Of a stretch of DNA of 64,000 nt, positions 29,075 through 37,274 are shown piece after piece (position 1 is the first letter of the stretch; every line of letters starts with the position of its first letter). The notes beneath the pieces are model-generated. The model was given only the letters and a program-made list of their open reading frames with translations. It did no database searches and was not told where the DNA came from. Source of the stretch: Nonomuraea jiangxiensis (lineage in GTDB: Bacteria; Actinomycetota; Actinomycetes; Streptosporangiales; Streptosporangiaceae); contig NZ_FNDJ01000022.1 in the NCBI RefSeq assembly GCF_900099965.1, positions 62,001 through 126,000 on the forward strand, given 5' to 3'. The translations under genes were made by a program, and so were the position numbers.

Positions 29075-30097
29075 ATGCCTATCGCGACTCCAGAGGTCTA
29101 TGCTGAGATGCTCGACCGGGCCAAGGCGGGCGGCTTCGCCTATCCGGCGATCAACGTCACCTCGTCGCAGACGTTGAACGCGGCCCTTCGCGGCTTCGCC
29201 GAGGCCGAGAGCGACGGCATCGTGCAGGTCTCGACGGGCGGCGCCGAGTTCCTGTCCGGCACCACGGTCAAGGACATGGTCACCGGGGCCACGGCACTGG
29301 CCGAGTACGCGCGCGTGGTCGCCGCGAAATACCCCGTGACGGTGGCCCTGCACACCGATCACTGCCCGAAGGACAAGCTCGACGGCTACATGCGGCCGCT
29401 CGTCGACATCTCGCTGGAGCGGGTCTCCAAGGGCCTCGACCCGCTGTTCCAGTCGCACATGTGGGACGGCTCGGCCGTGCCGCTGGAGGAGAACCTGGAG
29501 ATCGCCAAGGAGCTCCTCGACAAGTGCGCCAAGGCGCGGATCATCATGGAGATGGAGATCGGCGTCGTCGGCGGCGAGGAGGACGGCGTCGTCGGCGAGA
29601 TCAACGAGAAGCTCTACACGACCCCCGAGGACGCGCTGGCCACCGCCGAGGCGCTGGGCATCGGCGAGCGGGGCCGCTACCTGCTGGCCGCCACGTTCGG
29701 CAACGTGCACGGGGTCTACAAGCCGGGGCACGTCAAGCTGCGGCCGAGCGTGCTGAAGGAGATCCAGGAGGCGGTCGGGGCCAAGTACGGCAAGGACAAG
29801 CCGTTCGACCTGGTCTTCCACGGCGGCTCCGGCTCGCTGCTGGAGGAGATCCACGAGGCGATCTCTTATGGCGTGGTGAAGATGAACGTCGACACCGACA
29901 CCCAGTACGCCTTCACCAGGCCGATCGCGGACCACATGTTCCGCAACTACGACGGCGTGCTGAAGGTGGACGGTGACGTGGGCAACAAGAAGGCCTACGA
30001 CCCGCGGTCCTATGGCAAGGCCGCGGAGACCGGGATGGCGGCGCGCGTGGCGGAGGCGTGCCAGAACCTCAAGAGCGCTGGGACGAAGATCTCATAG
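29075..30097 (+). CDS. fba: Fructose-bisphosphate aldolase, class II
   Basis: 340 aa, zinc-dependent aldolase that cleaves fructose 1,6-bisphosphate in glycolysis and reverses it in gluconeogenesis. ALHTDHCPKDKLDGYM holds the zinc His and catalytic Asp. EMEIGVVGGEEDGV, FGNVHGVYKPGHVKL and FHGGSGS supply further metal and phosphate ligands; KMNVDTDTQYAF is also present. GGGAGATG lies just upstream of the ATG. It is followed by a DUF3151 gene and purA on the same strand, a neighbourhood common in actinobacteria. Confidence 0.96.
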   Translation: MPIATPEVYAEMLDRAKAGGFAYPAINVTSSQTLNAALRGFAEAESDGIVQVSTGGAEFLSGTTVKDMVTGATALAEYARVVAAKYPVTVALHTDHCPKDKLDGYMRPLVDISLERVSKGLDPLFQSHMWDGSAVPLEENLEIAKELLDKCAKARIIMEMEIGVVGGEEDGVVGEINEKLYTTPEDALATAEALGIGERGRYLLAATFGNVHGVYKPGHVKLRPSVLKEIQEAVGAKYGKDKPFDLVFHGGSGSLLEEIHEAISYGVVKMNVDTDTQYAFTRPIADHMFRNYDGVLKVDGDVGNKKAYDPRSYGKAAETGMAARVAEACQNLKSAGTKIS

Positions 30098-30130
30098 CAC
30101 ATGAGCGGCTCGGCGGGTATGACTTGTCCT

Positions 30131-30541
30131 ATGGATAACCTTCTCGCCGGGCCGCCCCCGACTCACCTGCCGGACCTGCCCGAGGCCAGGGAGGCCCTCG
30201 AATCCGGTGCCAAGGCCTCCGACGTGGCCGCCCGCTTCCCCGCCTACCCGGCGGCCTGGGCGTCGCTCGCGGAAGAGTACTTCGCGCAGGGTCACGCGGT
30301 CACCTCCTACGCCTTCGCCCGTACGGGCTACCACCGCGGGCTCGACGCGCTTCGCCGCAGCGGCTGGAAGGGGCACGGGCCCATTCCGTGGGAGCACGAG
30401 CCGAACCGCGGCTTCCTGCGCTGCCTCCACGCGCTGTCCCGGGCCGCCCAGGCGATCGGCGAGAAGGACGAGGCCGAGCGCTGCCTGCAGTTCCTCAAGG
30501 ACAGCACGCAGACCGGTTACGACGCGCTGACCAAGAGCTAG
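30131..30541 (+). CDS. DUF3151 family protein
   Basis: 136 aa from ATG 30131, giving the N-terminus MDNLLAGPPPTHLPDLPEAR that I associate with this actinobacterial family; ATGs at 30119 and 30101 are possible upstream starts. Conserved tracts include FPAYPAAWASLAEEYFAQG, AYAFARTGYHRGLDALRRSGW-like text and PWEHEPNRGFLRCLHALSRAAQ. The protein looks all-helical and resembles a TPR-like fold. Function unknown; its stable position between fba and purA suggests a housekeeping role. Confidence 0.85.
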   Translation: MDNLLAGPPPTHLPDLPEAREALESGAKASDVAARFPAYPAAWASLAEEYFAQGHAVTSYAFARTGYHRGLDALRRSGWKGHGPIPWEHEPNRGFLRCLHALSRAAQAIGEKDEAERCLQFLKDSTQTGYDALTKS

Positions 30542-30544
30542 CCC

Positions 30545-30574
30545 TTGGGAGGTTTGGGTACGTTCGGGTAGTCT
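30545..30574 (+). promoter_or_regulatory. Candidate purA promoter
   Basis: TTGGGA (30545-30550), an 18-base spacer and TAGTCT (30569-30574). Transcription would start at about 30581, placing the hairpin at 30588-30611 at the very 5' end of the purA mRNA. Confidence 0.4.
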
Positions 30575-30587
30575 CTCTACGCAAGAG

Positions 30588-30621
30588 CCCCTGTCGCGCT
30601 TGCGCCAGGGGTTTTCGTTTT
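30588..30621 (+). terminator. Intrinsic terminator between DUF3151 and purA
   Basis: CCCCTG (30588-30593) pairs with CAGGGG (30606-30611), with an inner GCG/CGC extension and a CTTG tetraloop, followed by TTTTCGTTTT (30612-30621). This is one of the few classical T-tailed terminators in the window. It stops the fba/DUF3151 transcript, or acts as a purA leader attenuator if the promoter at 30545 is real. Confidence 0.75.
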
Positions 30622-30642
30622 GTGCACGGGAGAGACAGAACC

Positions 30643-31926
30643 ATGCCGGCTGCTGTTCTCGTAGGGGCCCAATGGGGCGATGAGGGCAAGGGCAAGGCCA
30701 CCGACCTGCTCGGTGGCGACGTCGACTACGTCGTCCGCTATCAGGGTGGCAACAACGCGGGTCACACCGTGGTCATCGGGGACCAGAAATACGCGCTGCA
30801 CCTGCTACCCACGGGGATCCTGTCGCCGCAGGTGGTGCCGGTGATCGGCAACGGCGTGGTCATCGACCCGGGCGTGCTGCTGGGCGAGATCGACGGGCTG
30901 GCCGCGCGGGGCATCTCCGCCGAACGGCTGCTGATCTCCTCGAACGCGCACCTGATCATGCCCCACCACAAGGCCCTCGACAAGGTCACCGAACGCTACC
31001 TGGGCAAGTCCAAGATCGGCACCACCGGTCGCGGAATCGGCCCCGCGTACGCGGACAAGATCGCCCGGATGGGCGTGCGGGTGCAGGACCTGCTCGACCC
31101 GGGCATCCTGGCCAAGAAGATCGAGGTCGCGCTGACCGAGAAGAACCAGGTGCTGACCAAGGTCTACAACCGGCGCGGCATCGACCCCGCCGCCGTGCTG
31201 GAGGAGTATCTCGCCTACGCGGAGCGTCTCAAGCCGCACATCGCCGACACGTCGCTGGTGCTGGCCAAGGCGCTGGACGAGGGCAAGTTCGTGCTGCTGG
31301 AGGGCGGTCAGGGCACGCTGCTCGACATCGACCACGGCACGTACCCGTTCGTCACGTCGTCGTCGCCGACGGCCGGGGGCGCGTGCGCGGGGGCGGGCAT
31401 CCCGCCGAACCGCCTGACCAAGGTGATCGGCATCCTCAAGGCGTACACCACGCGGGTGGGGTCGGGGCCGTTCCCGACGGAGCTCACCGACGACATGGGC
31501 GAGTGGCTGCGGCAGACGGGCGGGGAGTTCGGCGTCACGACGGGACGCAACCGGCGTACGGGCTGGTTCGACGCGGTGATCGCGCGGTACGCGACCCGGA
31601 TCAACGGGGTCACCGACTACTTCCTCACCAAGCTGGACATCCTGTCCGGCCTGGAGAGGATCCCGGTCTGCGTGGCGTACGACGTGGACGGGGTGCGGCA
31701 CGACGAGATCCCGATGACGCAGACGGACTTCCACCACGCGAAGCCGATCTACGAGGAGTTTCCCGGATGGCAGGAGGACATCTCGGGCGCCAAGGTGCTC
31801 GAAGACCTGCCGCCGAACGCCCGCTCCTACATCAGGACGCTGGAGGAGATGAGCGGCGCCCCGATCTCGGCCGTCGGCGTGGGCCCCGGCCGCGACCAGA
31901 CCGTGGTCGTGCGGCCCCTGGTATGA
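30643..31926 (+). CDS. purA: Adenylosuccinate synthetase
   Basis: 427 aa, usual length. Forms adenylosuccinate from IMP, aspartate and GTP, the first committed AMP step. The GTP-binding N-terminus VLVGAQWGDEGKGKATDLL, NNAGHTVV, IGTTGRGIGPAYADK, LLEGGQGTLLDIDHGTYPF and TTGRNRRTGWFDAV are all intact. ATG 30643 was chosen over a long upstream extension because the conserved domain begins at residue 3. AGAGAC precedes it by several bases. The gene is preceded by a T-tailed hairpin. Confidence 0.97.
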   Translation: MPAAVLVGAQWGDEGKGKATDLLGGDVDYVVRYQGGNNAGHTVVIGDQKYALHLLPTGILSPQVVPVIGNGVVIDPGVLLGEIDGLAARGISAERLLISSNAHLIMPHHKALDKVTERYLGKSKIGTTGRGIGPAYADKIARMGVRVQDLLDPGILAKKIEVALTEKNQVLTKVYNRRGIDPAAVLEEYLAYAERLKPHIADTSLVLAKALDEGKFVLLEGGQGTLLDIDHGTYPFVTSSSPTAGGACAGAGIPPNRLTKVIGILKAYTTRVGSGPFPTELTDDMGEWLRQTGGEFGVTTGRNRRTGWFDAVIARYATRINGVTDYFLTKLDILSGLERIPVCVAYDVDGVRHDEIPMTQTDFHHAKPIYEEFPGWQEDISGAKVLEDLPPNARSYIRTLEEMSGAPISAVGVGPGRDQTVVVRPLV

Positions 31927-31940
31927 GGGCCTGAGGAGGA

Positions 31941-32588
31941 TCAGAGCGTCAGGACGGCGGCGGTCATGGGCGTGTGGACGCTCCAGCCCAGGGTTTCGTA
32001 GAGGGCCCGGCCGGCCGCCGTGGCCACCAGGACGCCGTCTCTCGCGCCCATCGAGGCGGCCGTGGACGCCAGGGCCTGCATGACGACCGTGCCGAGGCCG
32101 CGGCGGCGGTGGCCGGCGGCCGTCTCGACCTGGTCCACCACGACCGTCCGGCCGGACGGGGCGAACTGGCCACGCGCCGCCACCTCGCCGGCCGCCGTCA
32201 GCAGGCGGGCCGCCGTGACGTTCGAGCGGGTCGTGATGGCCAGGGTGTAGCCCGCCGGGGCGCGCGGGGCGGCACGGGTCAGGGTCGTGGTCATCATGAA
32301 CTCCGGGTCCTGGATGCGCCACTTGGAGGACAGGCCGGGAGCCACGGCCTCCGCAGGGGCGCAGAGCTTGAGCCAGGTGCCCGGGGTGGTGACCGACCTG
32401 GTCAGGCGGGTCAGGACCGCCGGGGTGGGATGCGGCACGATGTGCCGGGCCACGTGGTCCGGCAGGCCCACGTCCACTCTCAAGCCCCAGGGTTCGGGTA
32501 CGGGGTCGGGTGCGTGGCGGGAGACGACCCACCCTTCGACCCATGCCCGAACTGTTGCGGGACGGATAATTGTGCCCCCACCCGTCAT
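31941..32588 (-). CDS. GNAT family N-acetyltransferase
   Basis: 215 aa from ATG 32588. The C-terminal GNAT fold has DQVETAAGHRRRGLGTVVMQAL, with the acetyl-CoA-binding R-x-x-R-G-L-G loop, and ATAAGRALYETLGWSVHTPM. The N-terminal half (VRAWVEGWVVSRHAPDPVPEPWGLRVD in part) is the substrate-side domain found in related actinomycete proteins. TAAACT on the minus strand (32601-32596) ends seven bases before the ATG, so a leaderless start is likely. A TGCAA-N5-TTGCA inverted repeat overlaps the upstream promoter zone. Substrate unknown. Confidence 0.82.
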   Translation of the reverse strand: MTGGGTIIRPATVRAWVEGWVVSRHAPDPVPEPWGLRVDVGLPDHVARHIVPHPTPAVLTRLTRSVTTPGTWLKLCAPAEAVAPGLSSKWRIQDPEFMMTTTLTRAAPRAPAGYTLAITTRSNVTAARLLTAAGEVAARGQFAPSGRTVVVDQVETAAGHRRRGLGTVVMQALASTAASMGARDGVLVATAAGRALYETLGWSVHTPMTAAVLTL

Positions 32589-32602
32589 GATGTGAAGTTT
32601 AT

Positions 32603-32617
32603 TGCAAGATAGTTGCA
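32603..32617. promoter_or_regulatory. TGCAA-N5-TTGCA inverted repeat, possible operator
   Basis: A perfect 5-bp-arm inverted repeat at 32603-32607 and 32613-32617, just upstream of the -10-like box of the acetyltransferase gene in an unusually AT-rich patch. The form is typical of MarR- or ROK-type repressor sites, but no regulator gene is adjacent. Confidence 0.4.
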
Positions 32618-32743
32618 TTAACTGTCAATAAAGCCCGTTTTGAGATGACAAGTGAGAGTCCAGCAAGCGAACGGGCGTAGCAGGATAAAAAGGACACGGC
32701 GTGGCACTGTCAGGTCGTGGCTCCCGGCAGGTAGGGTCCGGGT

Positions 32744-33649
32744 GTGCGCGTTGAGATTCATGGCCACCGGGGGGCGCGTGGCCTCTGGCCGGAGAACACT
32801 CTGCCGGGAATGAGCCGCGCGATGGAGCTGGGCGTGCATGCGCTCGAGTTCGACGTGGCGCTCACCGCCGATCGACGCCTCGTGCTCACGCACGATCTCA
32901 CCGTCTCGGCGGTGACCAGTGCCGACAGGCGGCCCCTCTATGCCGATGATCCGCTCTTCCCCTATGTCGGCAAGGCGGTCAACTCGCTCACGCTCGCGCA
33001 GTTGCGCATGCTCGACGTCGGCGTGCGGCTGCCGCGGCATCCCGACGACCCGTTCGCGCTGACGCAGGTCGCCATGCCCGAGACCAGGATGCCCACCCTG
33101 GGCGCGGTGATCGGGCTGGCGAACGCCTACGAGGCGGAGAGCGTACGGCTGCACGTCGAGCTCAAGTCCGACCCCACCCGGCCGGCGCTGACGTCCGACC
33201 CCGCGGCCTTCACCGAGATGGTCCTGGAGGAGCTCGAACGGCACGGCCGGCTCGGCAACGCGGCCATCCTGAGCTTCGACTGGCGGATCATCGAGCACGC
33301 CGCCCGGCTGGCGCCGGGCATTCCGCGCTTCGCGCTGATCGAGCCGGACACCCTGCACTGGCACGAGGCCGCGGACGCCGACCTCCCCGCCGCCGCCAGG
33401 GACGCGGGGGCCACCACGCTCTCGCCCCAGCACGTCATGGTGGACGAGGCGTTGACGGCGCACGCCGCGACCGCCGGGCTCGACCTGGTCGTGTGGACGG
33501 TCAATGACACCGCGCTGGCGGAGCGGATGCTGGAGCTGGGGGTCTCCGGGGTCGTCACCGACTACCCCGACCGGATGCGGGAGCTGTGGCGGGAGCGCGG
33601 GCTGGAGCTGCCCGTGCCCGTGGCCCCGCTCCGCCCCGTCGGCGTGTGA
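32744..33649 (+). CDS. Glycerophosphodiester phosphodiesterase
   Basis: 301 aa. Hydrolyses glycerophosphodiesters to glycerol 3-phosphate and an alcohol. The GDPD domain is complete: HGHRGARGLWPENTLPGM with the first catalytic His and Arg-Glu, ALEFDVALTADRRLVLTHD with metal ligands and second His, and the C-terminal VWTVNDTALAERMLELGV and GVVTDYPDRM. No signal peptide, so the cytoplasmic UgpQ type. TAGGGT (32732-32737) ends six bases before GTG 32744, suggesting a leaderless transcript. It is convergent with corA, 25 bp apart. Confidence 0.93.
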   Translation: MRVEIHGHRGARGLWPENTLPGMSRAMELGVHALEFDVALTADRRLVLTHDLTVSAVTSADRRPLYADDPLFPYVGKAVNSLTLAQLRMLDVGVRLPRHPDDPFALTQVAMPETRMPTLGAVIGLANAYEAESVRLHVELKSDPTRPALTSDPAAFTEMVLEELERHGRLGNAAILSFDWRIIEHAARLAPGIPRFALIEPDTLHWHEAADADLPAAARDAGATTLSPQHVMVDEALTAHAATAGLDLVVWTVNDTALAERMLELGVSGVVTDYPDRMRELWRERGLELPVPVAPLRPVGV

Positions 33650-33674
33650 CCCGCGCCCAGCGCTGGCCGGAGGG

Positions 33675-34790
33675 CTAGAGCCAGCCGTTCCTGCGGAAGC
33701 CGCGGTGCAGCAGCACGCAGGCGGTGGCCATGAGGGCGAGCACCGCGGGATAGCCCCAGATCTGCTTGGTCTCCGGCATGAAGTCGAAGTTCATGCCGTA
33801 GATGCCGGCGATCATCGTGGGCACCGCGAGGATGGCCACCCAGGAGGAGATCTTGCGCATGTCCTCGTTGGCCAGCGCGTTCGAGCGGGCCAGCGCGGCC
33901 TGCAGGATCGAGCTGCACAGCTCGTTGGAGGACTCCACCTGCTCACACACCCGGGACAGGTGGTCGCCGACGTCGCGGAAGTATTCCCGCATGTCCTGGG
34001 GGATGACGCGGCGCTGCGGCAACGCCGCCAGGGGCGCCAGCAGCGGGGTGACGGCGCGCTTCATCTCCAGCATCTCGCGCTTGAGGTGGTAGATCCGGTT
34101 GATGTCACGGGAGCTGACGTCGGCGAACACCGTCGCCTCGACCTCCTCCAGCTCCAGCTGCATGAGGTCGGCCACCTGGAGGTACTGGTCGACCACGTGG
34201 TCGGAGATGGCGTGCAGGACGCCCGCGGGACCGCGGTTCATCAGCGCGGGCTTGTCCTCCAGGCGCTCGCGGACCAGCGTGAGCGGGCAGTGGCGGCCGT
34301 GCCGCACCGTGACCACGAAGTCCGATCCCAGGAACACCATGATCTCGCCGGTCGCGATGATCTCGCTGGTGGCGGTCAGCTCGTCATGGTCGAGGTAGGC
34401 GACGGTCTTCAGCACCATGAACAGCGAGTCGCCGTACCGCTCCACCTTGGGGCGCTGGTGCGCCTTGACCGCGTCCTCCACGGCCAGCGGGTGCAGGCCG
34501 AAGACCTCGGAGAGCCACTCCACCTCGGGGGCCTCGGGCTCGTGCAGTCCCACCCAGACGAACGCGTTGGGGCCGCCCTCGGCGGCGGTGTTGTACTCGC
34601 GTACGAGGTCGAGGGCCTCGACGATGCCCTCGGAGGTCACCTTCTGGCCCTGGACGTAGGCGCCGAACTCGACAATGGAGTCTACGGGGGGCACACGGAC
34701 CTCATGAACCACCGGCTTGGGCAGCTGGCGCGCGGTATGCGGCTGCACGGGGTGGCGGTTGATGCGACGGAAAAGCGTGGACGAGCGCAT
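33675..34790 (-). CDS. corA: CorA-type magnesium/cobalt transporter
   Basis: 371 aa. A large cytoplasmic funnel domain (about 1-300) with a long helix rich in charged residues leads to two C-terminal membrane helices. The signature GMN is present in IAGIYGMNFDFMPE at the end of TM1, and the protein ends shortly after TM2 (ALMATACVLLHRGFRR). It forms pentameric Mg2+/Co2+ channels. AAGGGAC about six bases before ATG 34790. The 5' leader contains strong RNA-like secondary structure (34884-34971), so leader-level control is possible. Confidence 0.95.
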   Translation of the reverse strand: MRSSTLFRRINRHPVQPHTARQLPKPVVHEVRVPPVDSIVEFGAYVQGQKVTSEGIVEALDLVREYNTAAEGGPNAFVWVGLHEPEAPEVEWLSEVFGLHPLAVEDAVKAHQRPKVERYGDSLFMVLKTVAYLDHDELTATSEIIATGEIMVFLGSDFVVTVRHGRHCPLTLVRERLEDKPALMNRGPAGVLHAISDHVVDQYLQVADLMQLELEEVEATVFADVSSRDINRIYHLKREMLEMKRAVTPLLAPLAALPQRRVIPQDMREYFRDVGDHLSRVCEQVESSNELCSSILQAALARSNALANEDMRKISSWVAILAVPTMIAGIYGMNFDFMPETKQIWGYPAVLALMATACVLLHRGFRRNGWL

Positions 34791-34883
34791 GGCAGTCCCT
34801 TTCCGCCCGACCTGGCACGCTCCACGCGCGAGAAAAGGTCACCTCAATCGACGCAGGTGCGTGGAGGCACGATCAGGCTGCCG

Positions 34884-34971
34884 GATTGGAGTGGTCGGGG
34901 GTATGGAGGATGTACGTGCTGAGGCACGTACTGCTGGGATCACCAGGATTCATCCCGGACCACCTCCAATC
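34884..34971 (-). ncRNA. Candidate structured RNA (three-way junction) in the corA leader
   Basis: P1: 34884-34899 pairs with 34954-34971 over about 16 bp with two single-base bulges (GATTGGAG-TGGTC-GGG against its complement). Inside P1 are a perfect 8-bp hairpin GTACGTGC/GCACGTAC (34912-34919, 34924-34931) and a small hairpin CTGG/CCAG (34934-34937, 34943-34946). The minus strand would place it 94 bases before the corA start; the plus strand would place it in front of purD. I compared it by eye with remembered M-box and ZTP consensus motifs and found no match. Confidence 0.5.
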
Positions 34972-35035
34972 ACACGGGAATGCCGCAAAGCCGCCCTAAC
35001 TTACCACAGGCGGGTGAACTTCTCTGACGATACTC

Positions 35036-35052
35036 GCCGGGGAGCCCCCGGC
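35036..35052. other. Strong GC hairpin upstream of purD
   Basis: GCCGGGG (35036-35042), loop AGC, CCCCGGC (35046-35052): a perfect 7-bp stem. It lies between the corA leader element and the purD promoter and might separate the two transcription units. Confidence 0.5.
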
Positions 35053-35149
35053 TCAGGTAGAACTCCACAAAGCTTGGTCCCTATTCCGGCATTCGGTGTG
35101 CACCAGGCCTGAGCGGGTGCCAGGCAGCGGGCCTGCGACAATGGACGGT

Positions 35150-36364
35150 GTGCGCGTTCTAGTCATTGGTTCCGGAGGGCGTGAGCACGCCCTGTGCCGT
35201 TCACTCAAACTTGATCCCCAGGTCAGCGAGCTCCACTGTGCCCCGGGCAACGCGGGCATCGAGGAGGTGGCGATCACCCATGCGGTCGACCCCCTCGACC
35301 CGACCCAGGTGGCCGAGCTGGCCGAGCGCCTGCGGGTCGATCTCGTGGTGGTGGGGCCGGAGGCGCCGCTCGTGGCGGGGGTGTCCGACGCGGTGCGCGA
35401 GGCGGGCATCGCGTGCTTCGGGCCGTCCAGCGAGGCGGCCATGATCGAGGGGTCCAAGGCGTTCGCCAAGGAGATCATGGTGGCCGCCGGCGTGCCCACC
35501 GCGCGCTCCCGGACGTGCGTCACCGAGCAGGAGGCCGCGGCGGCTCTCGACGAGTTCGGCGCCCCCTACGTGGTCAAGGACGACGGGCTGGCCGCGGGCA
35601 AGGGCGTGGTCGTCACCGGCGACCGTGACGAGGCGCTGGCCCACGCGCGCTCGTGCGAGCGGGTGGTGATCGAGGAGTTCCTCGACGGGCCGGAGGTCTC
35701 GCTGTTCGCGCTCTGCGACGGCAGCACCGCCGTGCCGCTGCAGCCGGCGCAGGACTTCAAGCGGGCCTATGACGGCGACGAGGGGCCCAACACCGGGGGC
35801 ATGGGGGCCTACACGCCGCTGCCGTGGGCGCCCGACAAGCTCACCGACCAGGTCATGCGGGAGATCGTGCATCCGACGATCGGCGAGCTGGCCCGGCGCG
35901 GGCTGCCCTACCAGGGCGTTCTCTACGTGGGGCTGGCGCTGACGGCCGCGGGGCCGAAGGTCGTGGAGTTCAACGCGCGCTTCGGCGACCCGGAGGCGCA
36001 GGTGCTGCTCGACCGGCTGGAAACGCCGCTGGGCGGGCTGCTGATGGCGTGCGCGACCGGGGAGCTGGGGCTGGACCCGGTGTTCAAGGGGGGCTCGGCC
36101 GTGGCCGTGGTGCTCGCGGCGGAAAACTACCCCGCGGCGCCGGTCAAGGGCGACGTCATCACGGGGCTCGCGCCGACCGAGCACGCCTACGTGCTCCACG
36201 CCGGGACCAGGCGGGTCGGTGACCAGGTCGTCTCCGACGGCGGGCGGGTGCTGGCCGTGGTGGGCAGCGGGCCCGACCAGGAGAGCGCGCGCCGGCACGC
36301 CTACGACCTGGTGAAGAAGATCGAGCTGCGCGGCTCCCACTACCGAACGGACATCGCCCCATGA
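35150..36364 (+). CDS. purD: Phosphoribosylamine-glycine ligase (GARS)
   Basis: 404 aa. ATP-grasp enzyme joining phosphoribosylamine and glycine in purine synthesis. Starts RVLVIGSGGREHALC, typical of the family. PYVVKDDGLAAGKGVVV is the ATP-grasp lysine loop, and NTGGMGAYTPLPW and EFNARFGDPEAQVLLDRL hold metal and substrate residues. I prefer GTG 35150 over ATG 35141 because the -10 box GACAAT (35137-35142) overlaps the ATG and ends seven bases before the GTG, as expected for a leaderless mRNA. Its stop overlaps purC by four bases (ATGA). Confidence 0.95.
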   Translation: MRVLVIGSGGREHALCRSLKLDPQVSELHCAPGNAGIEEVAITHAVDPLDPTQVAELAERLRVDLVVVGPEAPLVAGVSDAVREAGIACFGPSSEAAMIEGSKAFAKEIMVAAGVPTARSRTCVTEQEAAAALDEFGAPYVVKDDGLAAGKGVVVTGDRDEALAHARSCERVVIEEFLDGPEVSLFALCDGSTAVPLQPAQDFKRAYDGDEGPNTGGMGAYTPLPWAPDKLTDQVMREIVHPTIGELARRGLPYQGVLYVGLALTAAGPKVVEFNARFGDPEAQVLLDRLETPLGGLLMACATGELGLDPVFKGGSAVAVVLAAENYPAAPVKGDVITGLAPTEHAYVLHAGTRRVGDQVVSDGGRVLAVVGSGPDQESARRHAYDLVKKIELRGSHYRTDIAP

Positions 36365-37197
36365 AGCACTTGCACTCCGGCAAAGTACGCGACCTCTACG
36401 AGCGGCCGGACGGGCTGCTGCTGATGGTCGCCTCCGACCGGATGTCGGCCTTCGACTATGTGATGGAGCCCGATATCCCAGACAAGGGGGCCATCCTCAC
36501 GCAGATGTCGCTGTGGTGGTTCGAGCAGCTCAAGGACGTCGTCCCGCACCACGTCGTGACGCGGGGCGACGACGCGCGCAGCGTGGTGTGCCGGCCGCTG
36601 AAGATGGTCCAGGTCGAATGCGTGGCCCGCGGCTACCTGGCCGGCGGCGGGCTGAACGAATATCGGAGCGACGGCACGGTGTCCGGGGTGCAGCTGCCCG
36701 CGGGGCTCCAGGACGGCTCGCGGCTCCCTGAGCCGATCTTCACGCCGTCCACCAAGGCGCCCATGGGCCAGCACGACGAGCCGATCTCGTACGAGCGGGT
36801 CGTCGCGGAGGTCGGCGCGGAGACGGCCGCGGAGCTGCGGCGGATCACGCTGGCCGTCTACTCGCGCGGCGCCGAGATCGCTCGCGAGCGGGGCATCATC
36901 CTGGCCGACACCAAAATCGAGCTGGGCTGGGACTCCGAGGGAGTGCTGACCTTGGGCGACGAGGTTCTCACGCCCGACTCGTCGCGATTCTGGCCCGCCG
37001 ACGAATGGGAGCCCGGCCACGCCCAGCCCGCTTTCGACAAGCAATTTGTACGCGATTGGCTGCTATCGCCCGAATCGGGATGGGACAAATCCTCCGGAAA
37101 CCCCCCACCTCGGCTTCCCGAGCACATCGTCAAGCGCACGCGGCAGCGATACCTAGAAGCGTATGAGCGCATCACGGGGACTCCCTTTAGCGGATGA
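36361..37197 (+). CDS. purC: Phosphoribosylaminoimidazole-succinocarboxamide synthase (SAICAR synthetase)
   Basis: 278 aa, normal length. Condenses CAIR with aspartate using ATP. SGKVRDLYE, SDRMSAFDYVMEPDIPDKGAILTQ (in part), CVARGYLAGGGLNEY and ADTKIELGWDSEG are the family hallmarks. The ATGA overlap with purD implies translational coupling in a purD-purC operon. The next gene starts 77 bp downstream with its own ribosome-binding site. Confidence 0.96.
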   Translation: MKHLHSGKVRDLYERPDGLLLMVASDRMSAFDYVMEPDIPDKGAILTQMSLWWFEQLKDVVPHHVVTRGDDARSVVCRPLKMVQVECVARGYLAGGGLNEYRSDGTVSGVQLPAGLQDGSRLPEPIFTPSTKAPMGQHDEPISYERVVAEVGAETAAELRRITLAVYSRGAEIARERGIILADTKIELGWDSEGVLTLGDEVLTPDSSRFWPADEWEPGHAQPAFDKQFVRDWLLSPESGWDKSSGNPPPRLPEHIVKRTRQRYLEAYERITGTPFSG

Positions 37198-37274
37198 TTC
37201 GGCAGGGGCATCGGGTGTTACCGACTACTGTTGGCCCGATCGAGCCTGACGTTGAATTCCAAGGAGCCGCACGA

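Larger units (their letters stand above)
34791..35149. other. 359-bp divergent intergenic region corA-purD
   Basis: No gene. Dense in inverted repeats: the three-way element at 34884-34971, a CCGCC/GGCGG pair at 34991-34995 and 35009-35013, and the hairpin at 35036-35052. Near the purD side, GACAAT (35137-35142) is the likely -10 of purD. Confidence 0.65.

Noticed and set aside
30388..30642. N-terminal extension of purA into the DUF3151 gene
   Set aside because: The extension crosses a terminator hairpin and reads DUF3151 out of frame. Conserved PurA sequence begins at ATG 30643.
34791..35149. M-box (ykoK) or ZTP (pfl) riboswitch in the corA-purD region
   Set aside because: Both were considered because of the flanking genes, but the conserved core sequences I remember for these classes are not present. 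The element is kept only as an unnamed structured RNA candidate.
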